From assembly GCA_039930985.1 (NCBI GenBank), contig JBDTSV010000060.1:1-14336 (forward strand): 14,336 nt of DNA. The letters run 5' to 3'. Source of the stretch: CADEED01 sp039930985. Lineage in GTDB: Bacteria > Pseudomonadota > Gammaproteobacteria > Steroidobacterales > Steroidobacteraceae. The notes beneath the pieces were generated by a model. The model saw nothing but the letters and a program-made list of their open reading frames with translations. It was not told where the DNA came from and did not search any database. A program made the position numbers and the translations under genes. Of the stretch, positions 1-7,142 are shown in pieces. How positions within the stretch are numbered: position 1 is the stretch's first letter; every line of letters begins with the position of its first letter.

Positions 1-46
1 CACGCCGCCAGCGTTCAATCTGAGCCAGGATCAAACTCTTCACTTA
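1..46 (-). rRNA. rrs: 16S rRNA, 5' end only (runs off the left edge)
   Basis: The reverse complement contains the universal bacterial 16S start AGAGTTTGATCCTGGCTCAG followed by ATTGAACGCTGGCGGCGTG, a form common in Gammaproteobacteria. By alignment with E. coli, whose mature RNA begins five bases before GAAGAG, the mature 5' end should lie near base 46. Only the first roughly 46 nucleotides are in the window; the rest of the rRNA operon continues to the left. It is transcribed away from tyrS and the promoters described below. Confidence 0.97.
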
Positions 47-64
47 AAGATCTTCAGAACTTCA

Positions 65-97
65 AATCAAAGAGTATCCAAAGGCCCATTGCTGGAC
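65..97 (-). promoter_or_regulatory. rrn leader boxB-like hairpin plus boxA antitermination site
   Basis: Read on the minus strand, bases 97-84 form a small hairpin (GTCCA, loop GCAA, TGGGC, with one G-U pair). Seven bases later comes TACTCTTTGATT (76-65), which closely resembles the E. coli rrn boxA TGCTCTTTAACA. The boxB-then-boxA order and the position about 20 bases before mature 16S match known rRNA leaders, where NusB/NusE and partners load to prevent Rho-dependent termination. BoxA is the convincing part; the hairpin is weaker. Confidence 0.65.
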
Positions 98-143
98 TTT
101 TTGGTTACTCGGTTAATGTCTCCAAAGGAGTCATTGACGCGAG

Positions 144-157
144 TCCCCACACAAATT
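144..157 (-). promoter_or_regulatory. boxC-like element in the rRNA leader
   Basis: The minus strand reads TTGTGTGGGGACTC here, close to the GTGTGGG-type boxC that accompanies boxA in rRNA leaders. In E. coli boxC follows boxA, whereas here it precedes it in the transcript. It may instead be part of the RNase III processing stalk flanking 16S; the pairing partner downstream of 16S is outside the window. Confidence 0.35.
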
Positions 158-182
158 ACCTGCAAATTTTTAGACAGCACCA

Positions 183-198
183 CGGCCGCTGAGGGCCG
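183..198 (-). other. Short hairpin at the start of the P2 rRNA leader
   Basis: On the minus strand CGGCC, a six-base loop CTCAGC and GGCCG form a five-pair GC stem. It would begin about eight nucleotides after the predicted P2 start point (near 206). There is no T-run after it, so it is not a terminator; it could stabilise or structure the nascent leader. Function unknown. Confidence 0.35.
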
Positions 199-212
199 CA
201 GAAGGGGGCGGA

Positions 213-240
213 ATTATAGGCCGGAGCCAAATTCCGTCAA
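213..240 (-). promoter_or_regulatory. rRNA operon promoter P2 (proximal)
   Basis: On the minus strand TTGACG (240-235) is followed after 16 bases by a perfect TATAAT (218-213), predicting transcription start near base 206, about 160 nucleotides before mature 16S. The discriminator after the -10 is TTCCGCCCCC; GC-rich discriminators are a known feature of stringently controlled rRNA promoters. The stretch just upstream of the -35 (241-260) is AT-rich in an otherwise GC-rich region and may serve as an UP element for the RNA polymerase alpha subunit. Confidence 0.85.
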
Positions 241-306
241 CTTTTGATTCAAACATTTATCACTCACCGCTTAGAGCCCGAAGGCCGTCGGTGCGTGAGG
301 GGGCGC

Positions 307-334
307 ATTATAGGGAGCGATTCCGGTCTGTCAA
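307..334 (-). promoter_or_regulatory. rRNA operon promoter P1 (distal)
   Basis: On the minus strand a perfect TTGACA (334-329) is followed after 16 bases by a perfect TATAAT (312-307), with the GC-rich discriminator GCGCCCCC. The predicted start is near base 300, giving a leader of about 250 nucleotides. The element repeats the architecture of P2 94 bases downstream, including CTATAAT and CGCCCCCT. No clear AT-rich UP element precedes it. Two such promoters directly before 16S match the tandem P1/P2 layout known from E. coli rRNA operons. Confidence 0.87.
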
Positions 335-463
335 CGCGATGTCACATTCGGCGTCAGATTTATCCTAGACCTTTGAAGGAATTGAAGTTATTCCTGCCCA
401 AGTCCAAGCGTCTGCCGCCCTCACGCGTCGAAACTGGATCCAAAGGCCGATCCTCGGTGCCGG
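335..463. other. Intergenic stretch between tyrS 3' end and rRNA promoter P1
   Basis: This 129-base stretch holds no credible gene. On the minus strand, just after the tyrS stop, GGATC, an eight-base spacer and GATCC (453-436) could pair, but no T-run follows, so it is not a convincing intrinsic terminator. Any upstream activator (Fis-type) sites for P1 would lie here, but I cannot recognise one. Confidence 0.5.
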
Positions 464-1684
464 TCAGCCAGCTTGAAGCTCAACCCAGCGGTATTTGTGC
501 TTACCGACCTGGATAAGAAAGGTCCCCGAGGCGAGCGAATGGTCGCGTCCAGCCACTCTGGTAAGGGTTTCAGCGCTTTCACCGACCCGCACCGCGCCCT
601 GATCGATCATGCGGTTGCCGTCGGAGGTACTCGCGACTAAACCCGCGTTTTTCAGCACGTTCGCGAGTCGCTGCGCAGACCCGTCGGTAGTTAGAGTAAC
701 GCGCTCGATCTGCTCGGGGACGTGCCCCTGCTGAAAACGTGCAACGAATGCATCACGCGCGCGGACCCCCGCGCCAGCGCCATGGAATCGGTCGACGATT
801 TCCACACCGAGTTCGAACTTCACGTCGCGCGGATTGCGCCCTTCCGCAACAGATTTGCGCAATGCGGCAATTTCCGCGAGCGGCCGAAAGGACAACAGCT
901 CGAAATAGCGCCACATCAGATCGTCGGAAATTGACATGAGCTTGCCGAATTGGATGTCGGCCACTTCGTTGATGCCAATGTAGTTGCCAAGCGATTTCGA
1001 CATCTTGTTCACGCCGTCGAGACCTTCGAGCAGCGGCAGCGTCATGACGATCTGGGGTTCTTGACCATAGCTTTCCTGCAACTGGCGTCCCACAAGCAGA
1101 TTGAATTTCTGGTCCGTGCCGCCGAGCTCGACGTCACTTTTGAGCGCCACGGAATCGTAGCCCTGCACGAGCGGATAGAGGAATTCGTGTATGGCGATCG
1201 GTTGGTTGCCTTTGTACCGTTTTGCAAAGTCGTCGCGCTCGAGCATCCTCGCAACCGTGTGGCGCCCGGCAATTTCGATGAGTTCCGCGGCGTTCATGTT
1301 GCCGAACCACCGCGAATTGAAATCGACTCGCGTTTTTTCGGGATCCAGAATCTTGAAAATCTGTTCCTGGTAGGTTTTCGCGTTCGCTTCGACTTGTTCA
1401 CGAGTAAGCGGCGGCCGGGTTGCATTTCGACCGGTCGGATCGCCGATCATTCCGGTGAAATCGCCGATCAGAAATGTCACTTCGTGTCCAAAGGTCTGGA
1501 ACTGGCGCATCTTGTTGATGAGCACCGTGTGCCCAAGGTGCAGGTCGGGCGCGGTCGGATCGAAGCCCGCTTTGATGCGCAGAGGCTTGCCACGCGCCAG
1601 CTTTTTCACGAGTTCGCTCTCGACCAGGACCTCTTGGGTTCCCCGCAATATTTCCGCCAGCTGATTCTGCGATTCGCCGTCCAT
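464..1684 (-). CDS. tyrS: Tyrosyl-tRNA synthetase
   Basis: Charges tRNA-Tyr with tyrosine in the cytoplasm using ATP. The 406-residue product has the class I Rossmann catalytic domain with the HIGH-type motif HLGH at residues 49-52 and an intact KMSKS loop at 227-231. Tyrosine/ATP-site stretches are also visible: FDPTAPDLHLGHT near residue 41, GDFTGMIGDPTGR near 74 and LGGTDQKFN near 187. A C-terminal S4 RNA-binding domain covers about 343-403. Length fits the family. The ATG at 1684 is preceded by a weak AGAAG ribosome site. The HLGH signature and sequence resemble the TyrZ-like form found in pseudomonads and xanthomonads. It is transcribed toward the rRNA operon, with its stop 130 bases before the distal rRNA promoter and no clear terminator between, so read-through into the leader is possible. 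It is divergent from the M23 peptidase gene. Confidence 0.97.
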   Translation of the reverse strand: MDGESQNQLAEILRGTQEVLVESELVKKLARGKPLRIKAGFDPTAPDLHLGHTVLINKMRQFQTFGHEVTFLIGDFTGMIGDPTGRNATRPPLTREQVEANAKTYQEQIFKILDPEKTRVDFNSRWFGNMNAAELIEIAGRHTVARMLERDDFAKRYKGNQPIAIHEFLYPLVQGYDSVALKSDVELGGTDQKFNLLVGRQLQESYGQEPQIVMTLPLLEGLDGVNKMSKSLGNYIGINEVADIQFGKLMSISDDLMWRYFELLSFRPLAEIAALRKSVAEGRNPRDVKFELGVEIVDRFHGAGAGVRARDAFVARFQQGHVPEQIERVTLTTDGSAQRLANVLKNAGLVASTSDGNRMIDQGAVRVGESAETLTRVAGRDHSLASGTFLIQVGKHKYRWVELQAG

Positions 1685-1800
1685 TCGTCTTCTGATATTC
1701 CGGTTGTTATTAGGAGATCGGGCGGGTTTGAAAACGCGGTCACATTCTGGATGTGCCTCGATTGACCCGTTATCGATCCGTGGGTTACGTTGTATAGATC
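1685..1800. promoter_or_regulatory. Divergent tyrS / M23 peptidase intergenic region
   Basis: These 116 bases must hold both divergent promoters. For the plus strand, TTGACC (1762-1767) is a fair -35, but the best -10 at normal spacing (TACGTT, 1786-1791) is poor. TATAGA (1793-1798) is better as a -10 but sits 25 bases from that -35 and almost touches the GTG start. For tyrS, TTTTCA and TAATAA on the minus strand, 16 bases apart, are a weak pair. I see no T-box or other RNA switch. Confidence 0.3.
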
Positions 1801-3096
1801 GTGCCGATCTTCATCAAGTCCACCATTCCGGGACTCTCGACCCGGTCCGCTTGCCTGCTACAGATCGGGCTCGTGGCGATCGTGGCCGCGCTCGTAGCCT
1901 TGCCACGCGAGCCCGAATCGAACCTGCTCGAAGCCCAGGTACTCGCGCCCGAAGTCCCGGCCACTCAACCGTCGGCCGCCCCGCAAGAGGCAAGCCTGGG
2001 CTTTTCCACCATAGAGGTCGTCGTCAGCCGCAACGACACCATGGATCGCCTGTTTCGGCGCTTCGAACTCAATCTGAGTGACCTCGCGAGTTTGCGAAAT
2101 CTTCCCGAGCTGCGCAGCCAGGTCGACCGACTCAGACCCGGAGAGCTCCTGCGTTTCACGCATCGCGGCGGCGAACTGGTCGGGCTGGAACGCAAGTTGT
2201 CCGATAGTGAAACTCTCAAGGTAACTCGTGAGGCCGACGGATTCAGCAGTGACGTTCTCGAAAATCCTCTCGAGGTTCATACGCGCACCGCTAGCGCGAC
2301 GATCCAGAACTCGCTTTTTCAGGCGGCCTCGGACGCACAACTCTCCGATCGCGTGGCGTTCGACCTCGCCGAGATTTTTCAATACGACATCGATTTCGTG
2401 CTCGACATTCAATCCGGCGACCGTTTTACGGTGGTCTACGAAGAAGTTTTCCAGGACGGCGAACCGCTGCGGATTGGCAACATTCTCGCCGCCAAATTCG
2501 TCAATGATGGCCGCGAATACCGAGCCGTGCGTTATGTGGACGCCCAGGGACGAGGTCAGTATTTCTCTCCTGACGGCAAGAGCCTTCGCAAGGCGTTCAT
2601 CCGTGCGCCGGTGCAATTCTCGCGTGTCAGTTCGCGATTCAATCCCTCGCGAAAGCACCCGGTTCTGAACCGCATTCGTGCCCACAAGGGCGTCGACTAT
2701 GCGGCACCGGTAGGCACGCCAGTCCGCGCGGCAGGCGATGGGCGCGTGAAGTTCGTCGGGCGTCAGGGTGGCTTTGGCAACGTCATCGAACTCGAGCATG
2801 GTTCCGGAGTGGTCACCGTCTATGGCCATTTGTCGCGATTCGCTGCCCAGGTGCACCGCGGCCAACACGTGGAGCTTGCGCAGGTAATCGGCTACGTCGG
2901 CATGACCGGCCTCGCCACCGGCCCGCACCTGCATTACGAATATCGCGTTCGCGGTGTGCACAAAAATCCGCAGACCGTGCCCCTTCCCGATGCGGAGCCG
3001 ATCCCGGCGGCCGAGCGCGAAAACTTTTTAGTGAATACAGCCGGACTGGTGAACATGCTCGACCTGCCGGCCGGGCCCGCGCTGGTAGCTCGCTGA
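1801..3096 (+). CDS. M23 (LytM/MepM-like) murein endopeptidase with LysM/OapA-like domain
   Basis: Probable periplasmic, inner-membrane-anchored endopeptidase that cuts peptidoglycan cross-links to allow wall growth. The 431-residue product has one hydrophobic anchor (about 18-35), a low-complexity Pro/Ala linker, a LysM/OapA-like domain (about 70-120), an intermediate domain (about 165-270) and a C-terminal M23 domain. Zinc ligands look complete: H295 and D299 in HKGVDY, and H378 in HLHYEY, with H343 (YGHLS) and H376 as further active-site histidines. It should therefore be an active enzyme rather than an EnvC/NlpD-type activator. The start is GTG: an in-frame TAG lies six bases upstream and no later start keeps the anchor, yet no ribosome site precedes it. 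The M23-tyrS-rrn neighbourhood is, from memory, shared with Pseudomonas. E. coli MepM (YebA) is the closest named relative I would suggest. Confidence 0.92.
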   Translation: MPIFIKSTIPGLSTRSACLLQIGLVAIVAALVALPREPESNLLEAQVLAPEVPATQPSAAPQEASLGFSTIEVVVSRNDTMDRLFRRFELNLSDLASLRNLPELRSQVDRLRPGELLRFTHRGGELVGLERKLSDSETLKVTREADGFSSDVLENPLEVHTRTASATIQNSLFQAASDAQLSDRVAFDLAEIFQYDIDFVLDIQSGDRFTVVYEEVFQDGEPLRIGNILAAKFVNDGREYRAVRYVDAQGRGQYFSPDGKSLRKAFIRAPVQFSRVSSRFNPSRKHPVLNRIRAHKGVDYAAPVGTPVRAAGDGRVKFVGRQGGFGNVIELEHGSGVVTVYGHLSRFAAQVHRGQHVELAQVIGYVGMTGLATGPHLHYEYRVRGVHKNPQTVPLPDAEPIPAAERENFLVNTAGLVNMLDLPAGPALVAR

Positions 3097-3166
3097 GCCT
3101 TAACCAACTGTCACATTAATCCGGCCGGGCCTGTGGTCTGATAGCGCGAAACAAGCCTTCCGCGTT
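3097..3166 (+). promoter_or_regulatory. ppk upstream region with a Pho-box-like half site
   Basis: CTGTCAC (3108-3114) followed by ATTA resembles one 7-base repeat of a PhoB box (CTGTCAT plus an AT spacer), but the second repeat is not recognisable (ATCCGGC). No good sigma-70 promoter is obvious; TGATAG near 3138 is a poor -10. ppk genes in several proteobacteria are phosphate-regulated, which is the only reason to note this. Confidence 0.2.
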
Positions 3167-5251
3167 ATGGACCAGCCTGATCTCCGCTCCGCCGAGCACT
3201 ACATCAACCGCGAATTGTCGCTGCTCGAATTCAACGGGCGGGTACTGGCGCAAGCGCTCGACGACCGCGTGCCGCTGCTCGAACGACTGAAATTCCTGTG
3301 CATATCGTCTAACAACCTCGACGAGTTCTTCGAGATCAGGGTCGCGGGCCTCAAGCAGCGCCTCGAGCTTGGGTCGAATCAGCCCGGCGCGGACGGCTTG
3401 ACCATCACCGAGCAGCTGCAGGCGATTCATGACCGGACGCGCGGCCTGGTGGACGCGCAATACGCCTGCCTCAACAACGTGATCCTGCCGGCGCTGGGGC
3501 AGCAAGGCATCGAGCTTCTGGCACACACCACCTGGGACGTATCTACCGCGAGATGGCTCGAGCGGTACTTCGAGGGCGAGATCGAACCGGTGCTGTCGCC
3601 GCTTGGCCTCGACCCTGCGCGACCGTTTCCACGAATCCAGAACAAGAGCCTGAACTTCATCGTGCGTCTCGCCGGTCAGGATGCGTTCGGCCGGGATACC
3701 GGCCTGGCTATCGTGCAGGCGCCACGTTCGTTGCCTCGCGTAGTCGCGCTCCCCCAAGAAGACGGTCGCAAACGTTTTGTGTTGCTGACCGGCATCGTCC
3801 AGCAGTTCGTGTCCAAGCTCTTCTCTGGAATGGAAGTGCTCGGGTGCTACCAATTCCGCGTGACGCGCAACAGCGACCTGTTCGTCGACGACGAAGAAGT
3901 CGACGACCTTCGCCGCGCACTCGAAGGCGAGCTCGCCCACCGCCGCTATGGAGCCGCAGTGCGGCTCGAAGTCTCGCGCGATTGTCCGGCGGATCTCGAC
4001 GCGTTTCTGATGCGGCAGTTCACGCTCAACGAAGTGGATTTCTATGAAGTGGCCGGACCGGTCAATCTGAACCGGCTGGACGCCATTTACGACCTCGTGC
4101 AGCGGCCCGACCTGAAATATCCCATCTTCACGCCGGGCTTGCCGCGGCGGGTTGCCGGCTCCACCGACCTGTTATCGGTGATTCGCCAGAAAGATGTGCT
4201 CTTGCACCACCCGTTTCACAGCTTTGGACCGGTGCTCGATTTCCTGCGCGGTGCGGCCGCGGATCCGCGCGTGCTCGCCATCAAGCAGACCCTGTACCGC
4301 ACCGGCAACGAATCGCCGATCGTCGAGGCACTGGTCGCCGCTGCGCATTCCGGCAAAGACGTCACGGTCATCGTCGAGCTGCGCGCGCGCTTCGATGAAG
4401 AAGCCAACATCGAACTCTCCAACCGTCTGCAGGAAGCCGGCGCGCACGTGATGTATGGGGTGGTCGGCTTCAAGACCCACGCCAAGATGTCGATGGTGGT
4501 CCGGCGGGAATTAGATGGACTGCGCCGCTACTGCCATATCGGCACCGGCAACTATCACCCACGCACGGCGCGCGGCTACACCGACTACAGCCTGTTCACC
4601 TGCGATCCGCAGATCGGCCAGGACGTACACGAGCTGTTCCTGCAGCTCACCAGTCTCACCCAGACGCCGCGTCTCACGAGACTCCTGCAATCTCCGTTCG
4701 GGCTGCACGAGAACCTGCTCGAAAAGATAGACCGTGAGGCGCAGCACGCACGTGCCGGGCGGGGCGCGCGAATCATCGCCAAGATGAATTCGCTGGTCGA
4801 CCCGAAGATCATCGAAGCGCTTTATCAAGCCTCGCGTGCCGGCGTGAACATCGATCTCATAGTTCGCGGGTTGTGCGCGCTGCGACCGGGGGTTCCTGGG
4901 GTTTCCGAAAACATACGCGTGCGTTCGATCGTCGGGCGCTTTCTCGAGCATTCACGCGTGTTCTATTTCGGCAACCACGGCGCCAGCGAGCTGTACCTGG
5001 CGAGCGCCGACTGGATGGAGCGCAATTTCTTCCGCCGCGTCGAGATCGCCTTTCCGGTTCGCGAACAGACGCACCGCGACCGCATCCTGCGAGATCTCGA
5101 TTCCTACCTTGCCGATAACAACCAGTCCTGGACGCTCGGTCGCGACGGCCGGTACGCGCGCTGTGAGCGAGGCAGCGAGCCGGTGCGCGATGCGCAGGCC
5201 GCATTGTTGACGCGCTATGCCGCCGGCAGCGCGCCAATCATCGTCCCCTGA
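3167..5251 (+). CDS. ppk: Polyphosphate kinase 1
   Basis: Reversibly polymerises the gamma phosphate of ATP into inorganic polyphosphate through a phospho-histidine intermediate; usually a membrane-associated tetramer. At 694 residues it matches the family (E. coli 688). The N domain opens with INRELSLLEFNGRVL (13-27) and SSNNLDEFFEIRVAGLKQ (48-65). The autophosphorylated histidine is H438 in FKTHAKM and the second essential histidine is H457 in CHIGTGNYHP, equivalent to E. coli H435 and H454. YTDYSLFTCD (471-480) follows as expected. The ATG at 3167 fits the conserved N-terminus, though the ribosome site is weak. It stands alone on its strand after the M23 gene and runs convergently into ppx, with 11 bases between stop codons and no visible terminator. 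In E. coli ppk and ppx are co-transcribed, so this layout differs. Confidence 0.98.
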   Translation: MDQPDLRSAEHYINRELSLLEFNGRVLAQALDDRVPLLERLKFLCISSNNLDEFFEIRVAGLKQRLELGSNQPGADGLTITEQLQAIHDRTRGLVDAQYACLNNVILPALGQQGIELLAHTTWDVSTARWLERYFEGEIEPVLSPLGLDPARPFPRIQNKSLNFIVRLAGQDAFGRDTGLAIVQAPRSLPRVVALPQEDGRKRFVLLTGIVQQFVSKLFSGMEVLGCYQFRVTRNSDLFVDDEEVDDLRRALEGELAHRRYGAAVRLEVSRDCPADLDAFLMRQFTLNEVDFYEVAGPVNLNRLDAIYDLVQRPDLKYPIFTPGLPRRVAGSTDLLSVIRQKDVLLHHPFHSFGPVLDFLRGAAADPRVLAIKQTLYRTGNESPIVEALVAAAHSGKDVTVIVELRARFDEEANIELSNRLQEAGAHVMYGVVGFKTHAKMSMVVRRELDGLRRYCHIGTGNYHPRTARGYTDYSLFTCDPQIGQDVHELFLQLTSLTQTPRLTRLLQSPFGLHENLLEKIDREAQHARAGRGARIIAKMNSLVDPKIIEALYQASRAGVNIDLIVRGLCALRPGVPGVSENIRVRSIVGRFLEHSRVFYFGNHGASELYLASADWMERNFFRRVEIAFPVREQTHRDRILRDLDSYLADNNQSWTLGRDGRYARCERGSEPVRDAQAALLTRYAAGSAPIIVP

Positions 5252-5262
5252 CGACTCGACTA

Positions 5263-6777
5263 TTACGCGGTGAATGTCCGCAGCCGGAAGCCGACCGCCT
5301 TGAGGTTTTCGGTCTCGAGCTGCAGGTCTGCAACTGTCAGCGGATGATCGTCGAGCCATTCCGGCGGGAAGCGCATTTCCAGCGAGTCCGCGCGCGCCTG
5401 CAACTTGATGGCGGGCAGCAGCACGCTGCTGCGCCCGCGATGCAGCAGTACGGCCAGGCGCAACAACAGAGTCATCGCCGGCGCGCGCTTGTCCCAGGGT
5501 GCGGCCAGGTCGTCCGCCTCCTCGATCGCCGGTTTGCGCCGATGGCTGCCCACCATGATGGCCAGCAGCTTCTGCTCCTCGCGGGGAAATCCCGCCATGT
5601 CGGCGTTCGCCAGTAGATAGGCGCCGTGGCGGTGGTAGCCGCTGTGTGCCACGTCGAGACCAATCTCATGCAGGCGCGCGGCCCAGCGCAGCAGCTGCTC
5701 GATCGCCGGATCTGCGAGCGGCCAGGCCTCTTCCACCTGGGAGAGAAAATCGACCACCGTGGCCTCGACCCGCTCGGCCTGCGCGAGATCGACGTGATAG
5801 CGCTCCTGCATGCTGCGCACGGTGCGCTCGCGGGCGTCTTCGTCGGTATACCTGCCCAGCAAGTCGTACAGCAAACCTTCACGCATCGCGCCGTCCGCGA
5901 CCCGCATGGATTCGATGCCGAGCTGTTCGAACACTTCGGACAGGATGGCCACGCCGCCGGCGAACGACAGTTTGCGATCGTCGGTGATCGCATTGAGCTT
6001 CAGGTCGCGGATGTGCTCGAGACGACCGAGCTCATAGATGATGCGTTCCAGACCGTCGGCGCCGATGTCGACCGCGGTCGAATCGAGTTCACGAATCGTG
6101 TCGCCGATCGCGCGCACCGTGCCCGAACTACCGACAGACTCGTCGAATCCACGGCGACGGAACGCGGCCTGGTAGGGTTCGATCGCTTGGCGCGCCGCGA
6201 CGCGTGCGCGCTGCATGCGCTTTTGCGAAAGGCGGCCGTCGGCGAAAAATTCCTCGCTCAGCCGCACGCAGCCGATCTGCAGGCTTTCGAGTTCGAGCGG
6301 CTCGAGCCCTTCGCCGATGATGATCTCGGTGCTGCCGCCGCCGATGTCACACACCAGGCGCCGGCCGGCGCCGGCCGACCTGGTGTGCGCTACGCCCGAA
6401 TAGATGAGGCGGGCTTCTTCGATGCCGGAAACGATCTCGATGGGATGGCCGATGGCTTCGCGCGCGCGCTCGACAAAAGCCTCTTTGCGGCGGGCGCGGC
6501 GAAATACGTTGGTGCCCACCACGCGCACGCTGTCGGGCCGCATGTCGCGCAGACGTTGTCCGAATCGCTCGAGGCATGCCAGCGCGCGTGCCGCGACGTC
6601 CTTGTTCAAGCGGCCATCGGCTTCGAGGCCGGCACCGAGCCGGACCATTTCGCGGAGGCGATCGAGGATCACGAGCTGGCCGTGCGTGTAGCGCGCGACC
6701 ACCATATGAAAACTGTTGGAGCCGAGATCGACCGCGGCGAGTACGTCGGGGACGGACTTCGGAGCGCGCCGCGTCAA
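5263..6777 (-). CDS. ppx: Exopolyphosphatase (Ppx/GppA family)
   Basis: Removes terminal phosphates from polyphosphate chains, opposing Ppk; GppA relatives also hydrolyse pppGpp. The 504-residue product has the ASKHA-fold phosphate motifs DLGSNSFHMV (17-26) and DIGGGSTE (144-151), the conserved glutamate in SGIEEARLIYSG (around 120), GSSGT (216-220) and ADGAMREG (294-301). A C-terminal HD-like helical domain includes ARLHEIG (367-373) and SGYHRHGAYLL (379-389). Length matches Ppx (about 510), and the neighbouring ppk favours Ppx over GppA. The only start giving the full first motif is a TTG at 6777, 10 bases after the erpA stop; the frame upstream has no ATG, GTG or TTG as far as I followed it and no strong ribosome site, suggesting low translation or coupling to erpA. 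It is the last gene of the rppH-ppx operon. Confidence 0.95.
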   Translation of the reverse strand: MTRRAPKSVPDVLAAVDLGSNSFHMVVARYTHGQLVILDRLREMVRLGAGLEADGRLNKDVAARALACLERFGQRLRDMRPDSVRVVGTNVFRRARRKEAFVERAREAIGHPIEIVSGIEEARLIYSGVAHTRSAGAGRRLVCDIGGGSTEIIIGEGLEPLELESLQIGCVRLSEEFFADGRLSQKRMQRARVAARQAIEPYQAAFRRRGFDESVGSSGTVRAIGDTIRELDSTAVDIGADGLERIIYELGRLEHIRDLKLNAITDDRKLSFAGGVAILSEVFEQLGIESMRVADGAMREGLLYDLLGRYTDEDARERTVRSMQERYHVDLAQAERVEATVVDFLSQVEEAWPLADPAIEQLLRWAARLHEIGLDVAHSGYHRHGAYLLANADMAGFPREEQKLLAIMVGSHRRKPAIEEADDLAAPWDKRAPAMTLLLRLAVLLHRGRSSVLLPAIKLQARADSLEMRFPPEWLDDHPLTVADLQLETENLKAVGFRLRTFTA

Positions 6778-6787
6778 AGATCTGGTG

Positions 6788-7132
6788 TCAGGCGGAGAAC
6801 GACGAGCCGCAGCCGCAGGTGGTTTGCGCGTTCGGATTGCGGATCACGAACTGCGCGCCGTCGAGACCTTCGCGATAGTCGATTTCCGCGCCGGTCAGAT
6901 ACTGCACGCTCATCGGATCGATGAGCAACTTCACGCCGAGATTCTCGACGCAAGTGTCGCCGTCCTGTTCCTGCTCATCGAACTCGAAACCGTACTGCAT
7001 TCCGGAGCAACCGCCGCCCTGGACGAATACGCGCAGCTTGAGGTTCGGATTGCCTTCGCCGCGAATCAGGTCGCCGACCTTGCGGGCAGCGGCGTCGGTG
7101 AATGTCAGTGATTCTGTCGCGGTTTCAGTCAT
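6788..7132 (-). CDS. erpA: A-type iron-sulfur cluster insertion protein ErpA
   Basis: Carries Fe-S clusters from the assembly scaffold to apo-enzymes, including isoprenoid-synthesis enzymes in E. coli. Starting at the ATG at 7132 gives 114 residues, exactly the E. coli ErpA length. The three cluster cysteines fall at C42 (GGGCSGMQY), C106 and C108 (TTCGCGSSFSA), the family pattern. The frame stays open to a TTG at 7168, but that start would overlap the bactofilin gene and add residues the family lacks; the ATG leaves a 10-base gap. No strong ribosome site precedes the ATG, so translation may be coupled to the upstream gene. IscA or SufA are alternatives, but no isc/suf genes are nearby and the N-terminus (MTETATESLTFTDAAARKV) fits ErpA. 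Confidence 0.95.
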   Translation of the reverse strand: MTETATESLTFTDAAARKVGDLIRGEGNPNLKLRVFVQGGGCSGMQYGFEFDEQEQDGDTCVENLGVKLLIDPMSVQYLTGAEIDYREGLDGAQFVIRNPNAQTTCGCGSSFSA

Positions 7133-7142
7133 GGAGAGCACA

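Noticed and set aside
77..447. Repeat ATCCAAAGGCC at about 77-87 and 437-447
   Set aside because: An 11-base match at two unrelated places (leader and tyrS 3' side) with no further extension; probably chance.
436..453. Possible tyrS terminator (GGATC ... GATCC)
   Set aside because: The stem is only five pairs and no T-run follows on the minus strand.
244..516. 90-codon plus-strand frame across the rRNA promoter region
   Set aside because: Overlaps both rRNA promoters and the tyrS 3' end; no ribosome site or familiar motif.
950..1765. 271-codon plus-strand frame opposite tyrS
   Set aside because: Shadow of tyrS, whose HLGH and KMSKS motifs are intact on the minus strand.
1858..2961. 367-codon minus-strand frame opposite the M23 gene
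   Set aside because: The plus-strand frame carries complete M23 zinc motifs; the antisense product has no recognisable domain.
3116..3940. 274-codon minus-strand frame opposite ppk
   Set aside because: Antisense to strongly conserved PPK1 sequence and lacking any family signature.
5626..6924. 432-codon open frame on the plus strand opposite ppx and erpA
   Set aside because: It lies entirely antisense to two well-supported genes; its composition (many Asp, Ala, Arg, His) is typical of shadow frames in GC-rich DNA, and no domain is recognisable.
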